Counted from the first letter of the stretch, positions 1-11,154 are shown. The stretch is DNA of 58,690 bases from Pseudooceanicola sp. (GCF_029213205.1 NZ_JARGNH010000021.1:1-58690), one strand, 5' to 3'. The notes: a model not told the origin generated them from the letters alone. Numbers and translations: made by a program.

Positions 1-118
1 GAATTACTTCACTGCTGCCGGATATGTCGCAGGTTAAAGGCGGGACGCTTTAGGCGGCGTCTTCATTTGGGGGGCCAATCGGCCTGAGTTCTGATTCAAG
101 ATTGAAAACGGAGGCGAT

Positions 119-365
119 CCTGAGCAGACGGATATGCAATGGGCACGGATTGATCCGCTCGTTCCTGGCAAAAAGGGCGACCGTGGAGGCACGGCGACGG
201 ACAACCGGCTTTCCCGTGGCTGGCGCGAACGGCGTCGCCGTGGCGAGATTTACCATCACCCCCGGTCAATGGGGCGATTGTCCGCAGGCCCCCGACTTGA
301 TCGAAGGGTTGGAAGGCGTCGGGCATGTGATGGCGGACGCGGCTTACCACGCTGATCACCTGAGA
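119..365 (+). pseudogene. IS5-family transposase relic
   Basis: A decayed insertion-sequence transposase. Around 134-211 one frame reads QWARIDPLVPGKKGDRGG, the typical N-terminus of IS5/IS427-group transposases. Further on, about 243-360, a different frame reads a stretch with TPGQ and then VMADAAYHAD, matching the central DDE-region segment around the second catalytic aspartate. The middle of the gene is missing, the two pieces are out of frame, and the C-terminal part is absent, so no active transposase can be made. It sits just beyond the 3' end of the PHA synthase gene, at the edge of the phaC/N-ATPase block, consistent with past mobility of that block. Terminal inverted repeats were not identified. 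Confidence 0.7.
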
Positions 366-455
366 CGTCTCAGCCTTCCGTCACCTCTGCAACCGGCGGC
401 GATGGCATGGGCATTGGCGCCCTCGGCCACCAGCGCGACCTTGTCGGCAAGCACG

Positions 456-2234
456 TCACCGCTGCATCACATAGCTGCCGGGCGCATCGCAAAGCGCCTT
501 ATAGGCGCCGGAATGCGCGCCCATCCTCGGCGGCGCGATCGGCTGGCCTGAGCGTTTGGCGAGCCAATCCGCAAAGGCGATCCACCATGATCCGTTTGTG
601 GCTGCATGGCGGGTCTGCCAATCGTCAGGATCGAGGTAGGGGGCCTCGACGGCGGTATTGGCGATGCGGAAATGACGATGTGCGTGGCCCGGTTCCGACA
701 CGATCCCGGCATTATGTCCACCGCTGGTGAGCACGAAGGTGATGGGCACATCGGCCATCAGGTGCAACTTGTAGACAGATTTCCACGGCGCAACGTGATC
801 ATCCTCGGTGCCAACGGCAAAGATCGGCGCACGGATGTCCGAGACGGCGATGGCCCGGTCCCCGACGCGGTAATGCCCTTCGGCCAGATCGTTGTTCAGG
901 AACAGTTTGCGCAGGTATTCCGAATGCATCCGGGCCGGCATCCGCGTCGCGTCCGCGTTCCAGGCCATCAGGTCAAAGGCATCGCCGCGCTGGCCCAGCA
1001 GGTAGTCGCGGATTGCCGGCGCCCAGATCAGGTCGCGCGCGCGCAACAACGCAAAGGTTCCGACCATCTGGTCGGATGAGAGGAAGCCCTTTTCGGCCAT
1101 CATGTCCTCGATAAGGGTGACCTCGCTGTCGTTGATGAACAGGCGCAGCGGTCCAGCCTCTGTGAAATCCACCTGCGCGGCCAGCAGGGTCAGGGTCGCA
1201 AGCCTGTCGTCGCCGTCCCGCCCCATGGCGGCGGCGGCGATGGACAGCAATGTGCCGCCCAGGCAATAGCCGATCGCATGGATCTTTGGCGCCGAGGTGA
1301 TCGCCTGCACCGCATCAATGGCGGCCATGACGCCCATCTGGGTATAGTCCTCCATACTCAGGTCGCGGTCGCCGGCATCGGGGTTCTTCCAGGACACCAT
1401 GAAGACGGTGAAGCCCTGCGCGACGAGGAAACCGACAAAGGAATTCTGCGGCGAGAGGTCGAGAATGTAGTATTTCATGATCCAGGCGGGCACGATCAGG
1501 ATCGGCTCGGGCCGGACCTCTTCGGTGGTTGGCGCATATTGGATCAGTTCGATCAGATCGTTGCGAAACACCACCTTGCCGGGGCTGGTGGCCAGGTTGT
1601 GCCCAACCTCGAAAGGGTGGGGGCCATCCTCGGCGATGCCGACCCGCTGCATCATGTCTTCGGTCAGGTTCTTTGCGCCGCGGACAAGGTTCTGGCCGCG
1701 TTCCGAGATCGTGGCGGCGATCACCTCGGGGTTGGTTGCGGGAAAGTTCGACGGCGCCAGGCTGTCGATGATCGTGCCCACCGTAAAGGCCATCAGGTCC
1801 TCATGCGCCGGGGTCTCGCCGTGGACTCCGGTCATCGCGTCCTGCCACCATTGCCAAGACAGTTGATGGGCCTTGGACCAGACGTTGAAGGGATATTTCT
1901 GCCAGCCTTCGCCAGAGAAACGCCGGTCGGGTTTACCTGCGCCGTCCGACTCATCCTGCGTTGGACCGAGTTGAAGGCCCGCCTGCATCAGAGACTGCGC
2001 ATTGCGAAACGCCTGCTCCGCCAGATGCAACTGCTTGCCGGGTGACACAGCCAGGTGACTGGCCCAATCCATCCAGGCCTCGGCGAGGACAGAGGGCGAC
2101 AGGCCCGAGGTCGCCTTGGCGACCGTGGCATGCGCGATGCGGTCGAGGCTGTCGAACGCAGGGTGGGCCGTGGCGTCAGCCTGGGGGGCAGCCGGGTCGT
2201 CTTTGCTGGCGGTTTTATTGAGTTGGTCAGGCAT
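456..2234 (-). CDS. phaC: class I polyhydroxyalkanoate synthase
   Basis: Polymerises (R)-3-hydroxyacyl-CoA, typically 3-hydroxybutyryl-CoA, into PHA at the granule surface. The 592-residue protein has the PhaC N-terminal domain followed by an alpha/beta-hydrolase core with the lipase-like box GYCLGG. The nucleophile is Cys324, with Asp479 (in GTEDDH) and His507 (in SGGHNAG) completing the triad, at nearly the same positions as in the class I Ralstonia enzyme. An AAAGGA ribosome site precedes the ATG. It follows the N-ATPase operon in the same direction, but a 127-nt gap holds its own promoter, nearly identical to that of atpD. No phaA, phaB or phasin gene is adjacent, so this may be a second, low-oxygen-specific synthase; that is inference. 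Confidence 0.93.
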   Translation of the reverse strand: MPDQLNKTASKDDPAAPQADATAHPAFDSLDRIAHATVAKATSGLSPSVLAEAWMDWASHLAVSPGKQLHLAEQAFRNAQSLMQAGLQLGPTQDESDGAGKPDRRFSGEGWQKYPFNVWSKAHQLSWQWWQDAMTGVHGETPAHEDLMAFTVGTIIDSLAPSNFPATNPEVIAATISERGQNLVRGAKNLTEDMMQRVGIAEDGPHPFEVGHNLATSPGKVVFRNDLIELIQYAPTTEEVRPEPILIVPAWIMKYYILDLSPQNSFVGFLVAQGFTVFMVSWKNPDAGDRDLSMEDYTQMGVMAAIDAVQAITSAPKIHAIGYCLGGTLLSIAAAAMGRDGDDRLATLTLLAAQVDFTEAGPLRLFINDSEVTLIEDMMAEKGFLSSDQMVGTFALLRARDLIWAPAIRDYLLGQRGDAFDLMAWNADATRMPARMHSEYLRKLFLNNDLAEGHYRVGDRAIAVSDIRAPIFAVGTEDDHVAPWKSVYKLHLMADVPITFVLTSGGHNAGIVSEPGHAHRHFRIANTAVEAPYLDPDDWQTRHAATNGSWWIAFADWLAKRSGQPIAPPRMGAHSGAYKALCDAPGSYVMQR

Positions 2235-2281
2235 GGTTTGTCCTTTGCCGGGGGCGCAGAGGGCGAGTCTCTTGATCCGCC

Positions 2282-2321
2282 TCTACATCTGACGCCGCAG
2301 CGCGGCATTGATCTACGTCAG
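2282..2321 (-). promoter_or_regulatory. FNR/CRP-type box and -10 element of phaC
   Basis: Read on the minus strand, CTGACGTAGATCAA (2321-2308) is followed after exactly 20 nt by TGTAGA (2287-2282). The box is close to the FNR/FnrL/DNR consensus TTGAT-N4-ATCAA. Its placement fits a class II activated promoter, with the ATG about 48 nt beyond the -10 element. The same box, spacing and hexamer occur upstream of atpD (8890-8929). Oxygen-responsive control is inferred from the box type only. Confidence 0.6.
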
Positions 2322-2361
2322 TTCTGTGCGAGGGTGGTGACGCAGCCGCATTAAATTAGCG

Positions 2362-3201
2362 TTACCTTGCTGACCGGGCCGAGGCCGCGCCGGTGCCAAG
2401 TTCGATGATCTCGGCCGTGATCGCCTCCTGCCGGACCCGGTGCAAGGTGGCCTTGAAGGTATCAAGTTCGCGCGCGATCTGGTTGCCGGCCGCGGTCATC
2501 GCTTCCATCCGCGCCTCGTTCTCGGCGGCGAAAGCATGCAATGCGGCCTTGCAGACCTGCGCGTTGAAATAGTCCTGCCCGAGGGCGGCGATCAGGGCGT
2601 CACCGGGCTGTTGCGTCAGCGGCGGCTGCGTCGTGACGGCGGGCAGATCCGCGAGGTCGAGGGGGAACAGCCGGTGCCGGACAAGCGTGGGACGGCCCGA
2701 GGCCCAGCCGGTGTAAAGGACATCCAACCGGTCAATCCGGTCCGCTTGCACGGCGTCGTAGATCGCCGTGGTGATGTGATCGGCCAGTCGCGGGATACCG
2801 AGCGTGTGCGAGGGAAGCGGGGCGGTCCAGTGCGGCGTGATTTCCCGCGCGGCGGCAAGCGCGAGGCCACGGGTGCCAATCAGGAAAAGCGTCGCCAGAT
2901 CGAGCTCTGCACCAATGTTGTCGAGGACCCTCTCGCTGAACGCGCCAGCGAACCCCTGTTCGGCGCAAAAGACCAGCAGGCCGGGCTTGCAAGCTGTCGT
3001 GGGCTTTGGCGCCTCCGCCAGATTGCCGAGGACGCTTGCCATACCCGAGGCGATGGTGGCGGCATAGCTGTCGACCGCCTGCACCTGCGTCCGTGCCACA
3101 TGCGCCCGCGCGGCGGCGATGCCCTTCATCGCGTTCACCACCGCGCCAAGTTGGCGAATGCCTTCGATCCGGGCGCTGATATCGGCCAGCCGGTCGGTCA
3201 T
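2362..3201 (-). CDS. atpG: N-type ATPase F1 subunit gamma
   Basis: Central-stalk subunit that couples rotation of the c-ring to catalysis in the alpha3beta3 head. The 279 residues show the usual gamma pattern: an N-terminal helix beginning with a DISARIEGI-type start and a C-terminal helix with the conserved run of [12 protein letters not shown]. Its ATG overlaps the atpA stop codon (ATGA), so it is translationally coupled and is the last gene of the operon. Gamma of N-type ATPases diverges from that of the housekeeping F-type enzyme, and the operon composition supports the N-type assignment. No separate delta gene follows or precedes it. Confidence 0.9.
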   Translation of the reverse strand: MTDRLADISARIEGIRQLGAVVNAMKGIAAARAHVARTQVQAVDSYAATIASGMASVLGNLAEAPKPTTACKPGLLVFCAEQGFAGAFSERVLDNIGAELDLATLFLIGTRGLALAAAREITPHWTAPLPSHTLGIPRLADHITTAIYDAVQADRIDRLDVLYTGWASGRPTLVRHRLFPLDLADLPAVTTQPPLTQQPGDALIAALGQDYFNAQVCKAALHAFAAENEARMEAMTAAGNQIARELDTFKATLHRVRQEAITAEIIELGTGAASARSAR

Positions 3202-4742
3202 CGGGTCACCGGGTCAGGGGCCACCGGGGCTGGGGCAGCCGGGCCGTCTTCCAGCGCCTGCGCCAGCGCGGTCAACGCCACCATCAGCCGTGCGCGGGTC
3301 GCGTCGTCCAACTTGCCGCTCTCGGCGAGGGCGCCAAGGCTGGCCCGGTCCAGAGCCGCGGGCAGCGCGGCGCGAAAGGCCGCGACACTGGGCAGGGGCA
3401 GCCTGTCCAGCAGCCCGGTCTGAACCGCCAGCATCAAGGCGATTTCGTCCGACAACCGGAACGGCCGATGCTGGCTCTGGCGCAGCGCCTCGCGGATCCG
3501 CGCACCGCGTGTCAATTGCTTGCGCACCCGGCCATCGGGCATGCCACCGAACCGGGTAAAGACCTCGAGTTCCAGGAACTGCGCATAATCCAGCCGCAAG
3601 GTTCCCGCCGCCGCGCGCAGCACCGGCGCCTGGGTCTTGCCGCCGACACGGCTGACCGACAGGCCCACATCCACGGCCGGTTTCTGGCCCTGGTGGAACA
3701 GGCCGGCGTCCAGCACGATCTGCCCGTCGGTGATCGAGATCAGGTTGGTCGGGATATAGGCCGACAGGTTGCCTGAATCCGTTTCTGCGATTGGCAGAGC
3801 CGTCAAAGACCCACCGCCGTGGTCCGCGGACAATTTGGCGGCGCGTTCCAGCAGGCGGGCATGGATGTAAAACACATCGCCCGGATAGGCCTCGCGCCCC
3901 GGCGACTGGCGGGTCAGCAGCGCAATCTCGCGGTGCGTGGCGGCGTGTTTGGACAGGTCGTCGATCACGATCAGCACGTGCTGGCCGGTGTCGCGGAAAT
4001 GTTCGGCCATGGTCATGCCGGCATAGGGCGCGATCCATTGCAGGCCCGGTGCCTCGGACGATCCGGCGACGACGACGATACAGCGCGCGAAGTTGCCATG
4101 TGTCTGCAGGGAATCGATGGCGCGGCGGACCGAAGAGGTCTTTTGTCCCACCGCCACATAGACGCAGATCATGTCGCTCTGCGCTTGCGCGATGATCGCG
4201 TCCACAGCCAGCGTGGTCTTGCCGGTGGAATGATCGCCGACGATCAGCTCTCGCTGGCCGCGACCAAGAGCAAACAGCGTGTCGATCACCACCACCCCGG
4301 TCTGCACCGGCTCGGTCACCAGATCACGCTCGATGATGACAGGGGCGGGGCGTTCGATCGGCAGATGTGCCTCGGCCTCGATCGGCCCGTTGCCGTCAAG
4401 CGGGCGGCCCAGGGGATCGACGACACGGCCCAGCAATGCGTCGCCCACCGGCACGTTGACAACCTCGCCGGTGCCGAAAACCATATCCCCGGCCTCGACG
4501 TCCGAGGCAGCATCCAGAAGCACACAGCCGATCAGATCAGGATCAAGCACCCGGGCAAACCCGACCTGGCCGCCCTGAAAGCGCAGCACCTCGTCCAGCC
4601 GCACGTCGCGCAGACCCGAGATCATCGCGACTCCATCGCCGACCTCTTCGACCCGGCCCCGATGCTCGGTGCGCGGACCGAAACTGGCATCTTCGAGCGC
4701 CGCGATGGCGGCCGCGGGCCAATCCGGGGTGTCAGGCGGCAT
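3198..4742 (-). CDS. atpA: N-type ATPase F1 subunit alpha
   Basis: Non-catalytic nucleotide-binding subunit of the F1 head. The 514-residue protein has the beta-barrel N-domain, a P-loop reading GDHSTGKTT near residue 170 (housekeeping alpha usually has GDRQTGKT), the VYVAVGQK segment, the [11 protein letters not shown] Walker B region and the alpha signature around [22 protein letters not shown]. Its start overlaps the end of atpF by 11 nt, and its stop overlaps the start of atpG. The N-terminus is somewhat truncated relative to housekeeping alpha, in the region that normally contacts delta; this fits an enzyme whose delta function is carried elsewhere. Confidence 0.93.
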   Translation of the reverse strand: MPPDTPDWPAAAIAALEDASFGPRTEHRGRVEEVGDGVAMISGLRDVRLDEVLRFQGGQVGFARVLDPDLIGCVLLDAASDVEAGDMVFGTGEVVNVPVGDALLGRVVDPLGRPLDGNGPIEAEAHLPIERPAPVIIERDLVTEPVQTGVVVIDTLFALGRGQRELIVGDHSTGKTTLAVDAIIAQAQSDMICVYVAVGQKTSSVRRAIDSLQTHGNFARCIVVVAGSSEAPGLQWIAPYAGMTMAEHFRDTGQHVLIVIDDLSKHAATHREIALLTRQSPGREAYPGDVFYIHARLLERAAKLSADHGGGSLTALPIAETDSGNLSAYIPTNLISITDGQIVLDAGLFHQGQKPAVDVGLSVSRVGGKTQAPVLRAAAGTLRLDYAQFLELEVFTRFGGMPDGRVRKQLTRGARIREALRQSQHRPFRLSDEIALMLAVQTGLLDRLPLPSVAAFRAALPAALDRASLGALAESGKLDDATRARLMVALTALAQALEDGPAAPAPVAPDPVTR

Positions 4743-5466
4743 CCTTGATCGCCTTTCTCACCTGGGTCAGATCGGCTTGCCAGCTGTTGCGCAGCACAAA
4801 ATGCGCGCTCCGCAGTTCCAACCCGGCGATCAGGTCGGGATCGGTGACGAAGCGCAGCGTTGCTGGGCCCTCGAGGGCGGTGCGGATTGCCTGCTCGATG
4901 GCGGTGCGGTCGCTGCCGGGATCGGTCGCCGTGACCACCTCGATACCGTCGGGCGCAGCCAACAAGGCGGCGCGGTCGGCTGGGGGCAGCTTGGTGATCG
5001 CCTCGGTCAGCTGGGCCAGAAAGGCGGATTGCACCGTGGGGCCATCGAGGCGGGCCAGCAGGGTCGCGGCAATTGTCAGGGACAGATCCGAAGCCTTTGC
5101 CGCGTTGCGCTTTTCCGCCTCTGCCATGCTGTGTGCAATAGAGGTTTTCGCAGCGGCAAGCAGGGCATCGGCCTTGGCGTGTGCCGCATCAAGAGTGAGC
5201 TTTGCCGCCGCCTCAGCCTCGGTTCGCGCGGCCTCCAGCGCTGCGGTTTGTTCCGCCGCGATCCCGGCACGGGCCTGGGTCACCTCGACCAGGGCCGCGT
5301 CAGCCTTGGCCTGCATCGCCGCCGCCGCCTCCGTCACCTCGCGGGCCGTCGCCTGACGCTGTGCAATGGCCGCCGCGACAGGCCGCCAGAGGACGCGGGA
5401 CAACAACCAGATCAGGATCAGGACGTTGACCGCCTGCAGCCCCAATCCCCAGAAATCTATGGTCAT
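4732..5466 (-). CDS. atpF: N-type ATPase subunit b with delta-like C-terminus
   Basis: Peripheral-stalk subunit. I start it at the ATG giving [15 protein letters not shown] (244 residues); an upstream in-frame methionine lies inside atpE. Residues about 5-25 form the membrane helix, then a long Ala/Glu/Lys-rich helix (about 30-125) typical of b. The C-terminal part contains [20 protein letters not shown], resembling the delta/OSCP C-terminal pattern DPxLIGGxxxxxG. The operon has no atpH, so the protein appears to combine b and delta roles in one chain. It begins 4 nt after the atpE stop and overlaps atpA by 11 nt. Confidence 0.85.
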   Translation of the reverse strand: MTIDFWGLGLQAVNVLILIWLLSRVLWRPVAAAIAQRQATAREVTEAAAAMQAKADAALVEVTQARAGIAAEQTAALEAARTEAEAAAKLTLDAAHAKADALLAAAKTSIAHSMAEAEKRNAAKASDLSLTIAATLLARLDGPTVQSAFLAQLTEAITKLPPADRAALLAAPDGIEVVTATDPGSDRTAIEQAIRTALEGPATLRFVTDPDLIAGLELRSAHFVLRNSWQADLTQVRKAIKDAA

Positions 5467-5470
5467 GCGT

Positions 5471-5716
5471 TCACGCCAGCAACGGGTTGGCAAAGAGCAG
5501 AAGCAACGCGATGACGAGGCAATAGATCGCCGTCGTCTCGATCATTGCCAGCCCGACGAAGAGCGTGCGCGAAATGGTATTGGCAGCCTCGGGCTGGCGG
5601 GCGATTGCATCCATTGCAGCCGCGACGGCGCGGCCTTCGGCCAAGGCCGGGCCGATGGCCCCGAAGGCGACGGCAAAGGCGGCGCAGACGATGCTGACTA
5701 TGGGGGCGTAGTCCAT
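5471..5716 (-). CDS. atpE: N-type ATPase Fo subunit c (rotor ring)
   Basis: Forms the membrane rotor ring that carries the coupling ion. The 81-residue hairpin has two membrane helices joined by the polar loop ARQPEA. The second helix carries the essential carboxylate Glu60 in IETTAIY, and helix one has Glu27 in GPALAEG at the position where Na+-type c-subunits have Gln32. Thr61, Thr62 and Tyr65 align with the Ser66, Thr67 and Tyr70 ligands of the Ilyobacter ring. A two-carboxylate site is a hallmark of N-type rotors, so ion choice (H+ or Na+) cannot be fixed from sequence alone. Its ATG overlaps the atpB stop as TGATG. Confidence 0.93.
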   Translation of the reverse strand: MDYAPIVSIVCAAFAVAFGAIGPALAEGRAVAAAMDAIARQPEAANTISRTLFVGLAMIETTAIYCLVIALLLLFANPLLA

Positions 5717-6417
5717 CAGGAGTCCTTTCTGACTGTGGGAGGGGGAGGGGGCGCAGGCTGGCCGTCCTCGACCGTGGCCGAGATAAAGACCATCGCCAGC
5801 ACCGCAAAGATATAGGCTTGCACAAGGCCGGTCAGCAGGTCGAGCGCCATCAGCGGGATCGGCACCAGCAAGCCGGCGAGCGAGGCGACGATACCGATCA
5901 CAAAGACGCCGCTCATCACATTGCCGAACAGGCGCACGAACATGGAAAAGACCCGCGTGATGCTTTCCAGCATGTTCAGCGGGATCATCAGGACGTTCGG
6001 CGCCGCAAAGGATTTCAGATAGCCACGAATGCCGGTGCGGCGCACGGCGAACCAGATGACCGAAAGGAACACCAGCAGCGCCAGCGCCGCGTCGGTTTCA
6101 AGTGTCGCGGTCGGAGGCTCGACCCCGGGCAACAGCGACGACCAGTTCGCGACGAGGATGAACAGGAACAGGGTGCCGATGAAACTGCGGTAGGGGGCCG
6201 GGGCCACGCCGGTGGTTTCGTGGATCTGGGTGTCGATCCCGCTGACCAGCAATTCCAGCGCGGCCTGGCGTTTTCCGGGGATGAGAGAGAGTCGACGGGT
6301 CAGCAGGAACGACCCAGCGATCAGGACCACCATGATGACCCAGGTGGTGAGTATGGCCTGCGTGACCGGCACCGGGCCGAGGTGGAACACGGCAACTGAC
6401 TCGAGCGGAGAGTTCAT
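5716..6417 (-). CDS. atpB: N-type ATPase Fo subunit a
   Basis: Stator membrane subunit with the ion half-channels. I use the ATG at 6417 (MNSPLESVAVFHLGP, 233 residues), which overlaps the atpR stop as ATGA; a longer in-frame extension lies inside atpR. At least five hydrophobic segments are visible. The conserved stator arginine is in FVRLFGNVMSG, and the C-terminal helix contains GLVQAYIFAVLAMVFI, the standard a-subunit signature. The protein ends in a proline-rich tail (about QPAPPPPPTVRKDS). It is placed between atpR and atpE, as expected for the N-type operon order. Confidence 0.92.
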   Translation of the reverse strand: MNSPLESVAVFHLGPVPVTQAILTTWVIMVVLIAGSFLLTRRLSLIPGKRQAALELLVSGIDTQIHETTGVAPAPYRSFIGTLFLFILVANWSSLLPGVEPPTATLETDAALALLVFLSVIWFAVRRTGIRGYLKSFAAPNVLMIPLNMLESITRVFSMFVRLFGNVMSGVFVIGIVASLAGLLVPIPLMALDLLTGLVQAYIFAVLAMVFISATVEDGQPAPPPPPTVRKDS

Positions 6418-6707
6418 GCTGACTCTCCCTGTCGCGCGCGGCGCAGGATCACCGCCTTGGCGCCCAGCACCCCGGCCAGCGCCGTCAGCAGCGCCAGCGC
6501 TCCGGCCTGCACAGCCAGCCAGAATCCGCCGCCGAGCAACGCCAGCCGCCCGAATGTCAGCGCCAGCCCGAGCAAGGGTTGGCCGCCCTTGACGATCAGC
6601 CCGGCGGTGTGACGCAGGGCGGCGAAATAGGCATAGCCGAGGATCAGCCCGGCCACGAAGCACGCGGGCAGCAGGGGGATCAGCGGCAGGTCCAGCGGGT
6701 TCATCAT
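6414..6707 (-). CDS. atpR: N-type ATPase accessory membrane protein AtpR
   Basis: A 97-residue membrane protein found only in N-type ATPase operons. The start MMNPLDLPLIPL overlaps the atpQ stop as ATGA, and its own stop overlaps atpB. Three hydrophobic segments are visible (about 5-28, 40-60 and 63-85) with an arginine-containing turn (AALRHTAGLIVKGG) between the first two and a basic C-terminus. In this family AtpR is thought to help assemble the c-ring or interact with its carboxylates; that role is family knowledge, not visible here. The assignment depends mainly on position between AtpQ and AtpB plus size and topology. Confidence 0.85.
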   Translation of the reverse strand: MMNPLDLPLIPLLPACFVAGLILGYAYFAALRHTAGLIVKGGQPLLGLALTFGRLALLGGGFWLAVQAGALALLTALAGVLGAKAVILRRARQGESA

Positions 6708-6984
6708 TGCGCGTTCATCCATTTCCAGGCGGTCCAGCCGCCGAGGCAAAGGCCAAGCACGATGCCTGGCGCGGTCCAGAAAATCCCGCTGCCCAGCTGC
6801 GCATCCAGCCAGCGGCCCACGAACAACCCCGCCAGCGTCGGTGCGACGAAGATCCATCCCAGCACGCCGATCTGCGCCAGACGGCGGCCGACCGACATAT
6901 CACCCTCGCGGAGCCAACGGTCGCGGCGGTCGCGGCTCAGGCGGGCCTTGCGGATCAGCGGATCCTCAGGGTCGGGGTCCTGGG

Positions 6985-6988
<4 letters not shown>
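6704..6988 (-). CDS. atpQ: N-type ATPase accessory protein AtpQ (AtpI-like)
   Basis: A 94-residue protein with a charged cytoplasmic N-terminus (about 1-34, rich in Arg and Asp) and two membrane helices, the first starting at IGVLGWIFVAPTLAGLFVG and the second with SGIFWTAPGIVLGLCLGGW. This is the AtpI/AF1Q fold seen in the Q position of N-type operons, where it probably assists Fo assembly. Its ATG overlaps the atpC stop, and its stop overlaps atpR. The RWLDAQLGSG segment between the helices is typical of AtpI-like proteins. Confidence 0.87.
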
Positions 6989-9190
<2,202 letters not shown>

Positions 9191-10213
9191 TTATGGTCGG
9201 GGCGCAAGCATGAGCAGAGGTTCAACCTTTTCACCCGCAAGTTCTTCTAGATACGCGGGGCCGGGAATCTGATTTTCGATCAGGTTCTGTGCCAGTTCCG
9301 ATTGCGAACTGATTGATGCAACGCTGTCCCGCAACCCATGCACCAATACCTCTGCCTGGGGGAGCGCCAGTCGCCGTGCCTCGGCAAAGGATATGGAATC
9401 CGACGCGCTTTGGGCACAGAGTCGCGCGAGGGAATCAGGGGTAAGGCCTTGGCTGAGATTAAGAAAACGCTGCGCGCGTCGTTCCGCCAGCTGTTTTGCC
9501 GCTTCCAGTTCGTCGATGCTGTAAAGCGCGCGGAACCCGGCTTCATGGCAAAGCCTGATCGCAGCGGCCAACGACCACAGCATGTCCATGTCTTCAGATG
9601 TCATCGGACCGATTTGCATGGCTTCGGATTTTTGTTGGAAATGTGCCTCAAGTCGCCCGGAGGACGTCGCAAGCGCATGTTCAGCAGCTTCTGCACTGCT
9701 CACCCGGTTCGAGCGGGCTGACAATGTATCCACAATGTCCAACTGCGTCCCGACATCCGCAAAAATCATGCGAATGTCATCGGAGCGACGATCGGTTGTA
9801 ACACGATCAATTTTGGCTTCGATGGCGCCGAGTTGTGCCTCGATGCCTTTCAGGCGTTTCAGCATCATCGCAAAGCCCGCGATAGAAACCCCAAGCCCAA
9901 GCCCGGAAACCGCCAAAGTGCCAATCTGAAGATTCTGCAACAGAGCCAGAGAAGATTGCACCTCGACCAAGCGAGATTTGATCTGCTGGTTCTGGATAAG
10001 GGCAATTGCGCCCAGGGGGCTGAATCCGTTCTGAAGTGTTGAGCTAACCCCGCTCAAAGCGCTGTTGAGCAGGGATTGGACCACGCTGGTTTCCTGAAGG
10101 AAAGCCACACCGCGACCTGACGCGACATCACGGACGACAGAGCCCGTAACCTTGTAGAGACCCGACACGACACCATCGACAACTTCTGGCGGCACGACAC
10201 GTAAGAATAGCAT
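9191..10213 (-). CDS. unrecognised membrane/coiled-coil protein (second gene of pair)
   Basis: I do not recognise this 340-residue protein. The start MLFLRVVPPEVVDGV is chosen because its ATG overlaps the upstream gene's stop as TGATG, making the two genes translationally coupled. Residues 1-90 are mostly helical. A glycine-rich hydrophobic segment, about 96-118 (TLAVSGLGLGVSIAGFAMML), probably enters a membrane. It is followed at once by a heptad-like charged stretch, LKRLKGIEAQLGAIEAKIDRV. The remaining C-terminal part is helical and soluble, with no catalytic motif I can name. Long helices around a single glycine-rich hydrophobic stretch recall pore-forming or membrane-anchored effector proteins, but this is only a shape argument. 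GC is clearly lower than in flanking genes, suggesting transfer. Confidence 0.75.
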   Translation of the reverse strand: MLFLRVVPPEVVDGVVSGLYKVTGSVVRDVASGRGVAFLQETSVVQSLLNSALSGVSSTLQNGFSPLGAIALIQNQQIKSRLVEVQSSLALLQNLQIGTLAVSGLGLGVSIAGFAMMLKRLKGIEAQLGAIEAKIDRVTTDRRSDDIRMIFADVGTQLDIVDTLSARSNRVSSAEAAEHALATSSGRLEAHFQQKSEAMQIGPMTSEDMDMLWSLAAAIRLCHEAGFRALYSIDELEAAKQLAERRAQRFLNLSQGLTPDSLARLCAQSASDSISFAEARRLALPQAEVLVHGLRDSVASISSQSELAQNLIENQIPGPAYLEELAGEKVEPLLMLAPRP

Positions 10214-10890
10214 CAACTCACCCCTTGAATTCGGTTCTGGCCCGCCTTGACAACGGCGGCCTGTATGTCGCTCAAAATGCACCGCGCCCCGGGTTTGCCG
10301 CCGATCCCGAACCCTTGGCGATCCGCTTCTCGATGTACCCGATTGCAAAGCGATTTTCGGGCCCTAGCTTCCACCGACTTCAATGATTTTGAACCCAAGA
10401 AAGTTGCAACGCCGATGCCAGTCGCTCCGAGCGCAAAGAGCGGCCAACTGATTGTCGCCGCGCCCCAAAACGCGAGAAAGCTTGTGCTTACGGTTGCAAA
10501 AGAAATAACGGTCGGGATTGCCGCCACCGACCCCGCAATCAAGCCGACACCCGCTATCGCGGGTAGAACGTTGCTGCCCTGTTCCCAAATATCGCTATCA
10601 AGTTTCAAACCGCCCGGGAGTTGCAGAATCGCATCCTCCAATTCGGCCTCGGCACGGCTGCTTGCAGAGTTAAGCTGCTTGACGCCCCAACGCTGAATGA
10701 TTGCTTCCGTCGATGATTTCAGAGTAAGCCTTGAACGCACCAGATCGACGCGTCCAGCGCGTTCAACTTGCGCGGAGAGGTCGTCAAGCAAATCCGGAAA
10801 TGCGTCTTCCAGCTGTAAGGATATTGCTGCAAGTTGCGCGTCTCTCCACGCCAGGAATTCAAGCTCTGCAGCAATTGCCTGAAATTTCAA
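10213..10890 (-). CDS. unrecognised protein with membrane hairpin (first gene of pair)
   Basis: A 225-residue protein of unknown family. The N-terminal 95 residues are acidic and helical (MKFQAIAAELEFLAWRDAQL onward). Two long hydrophobic segments, about 107-133 and 138-166, form a likely membrane hairpin (VLPAIAGVGLIAGSVAAI and WPLFALGATGIGVATFLG). A basic C-terminal tail follows (KSVEARARKSLCNRVHREAD). No signal peptide, P-loop or nuclease motif is visible. It is coupled to the downstream 340-residue gene by a TGATG overlap, so the products probably work together. The pair is AT-rich relative to its surroundings and sits alone between the N-ATPase operon and the polyamine genes, transcribed away from the latter. 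Confidence 0.75.
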   Translation of the reverse strand: MKFQAIAAELEFLAWRDAQLAAISLQLEDAFPDLLDDLSAQVERAGRVDLVRSRLTLKSSTEAIIQRWGVKQLNSASSRAEAELEDAILQLPGGLKLDSDIWEQGSNVLPAIAGVGLIAGSVAAIPTVISFATVSTSFLAFWGAATISWPLFALGATGIGVATFLGSKSLKSVEARARKSLCNRVHREADRQGFGIGGKPGARCILSDIQAAVVKAGQNRIQGVS

Positions 10891-11154
10891 TAGGTGCCTC
10901 TGAATGCAGTTTCTGTTTTGTGGATATCGAAGTCATTCGCAGCCGTCCATCATCAAGTGCTGTATCAGAATGTTGGGGGCTACAATTGCCGTCGAGTTCT
11001 GCTTGGAGCGTCGTAACCCCGTGCCGCGTGGTCGCGCGCGCAGTTCCTCTGTGCGAAGTCCTGTCGCTTTCGAACCACGGGTCGCATAGACCAGCCTAGG
11101 AGCGGCACAAAACCGCGCTACGCTCCGGCATCGCAGCGGAAAGGGAGTCCCGAG

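Noticed and set aside
484-512. GCGCCT/AGGCGC palindrome near the 3' end of phaC
   Set aside because: Lies inside the coding frame of phaC with no T-run. Probably codon-driven.
1278-2045. Long open frame antisense to phaC
   Set aside because: A shadow of the high-GC phaC codons. It has no ribosome site or motif, and phaC has its full catalytic triad on the other strand.
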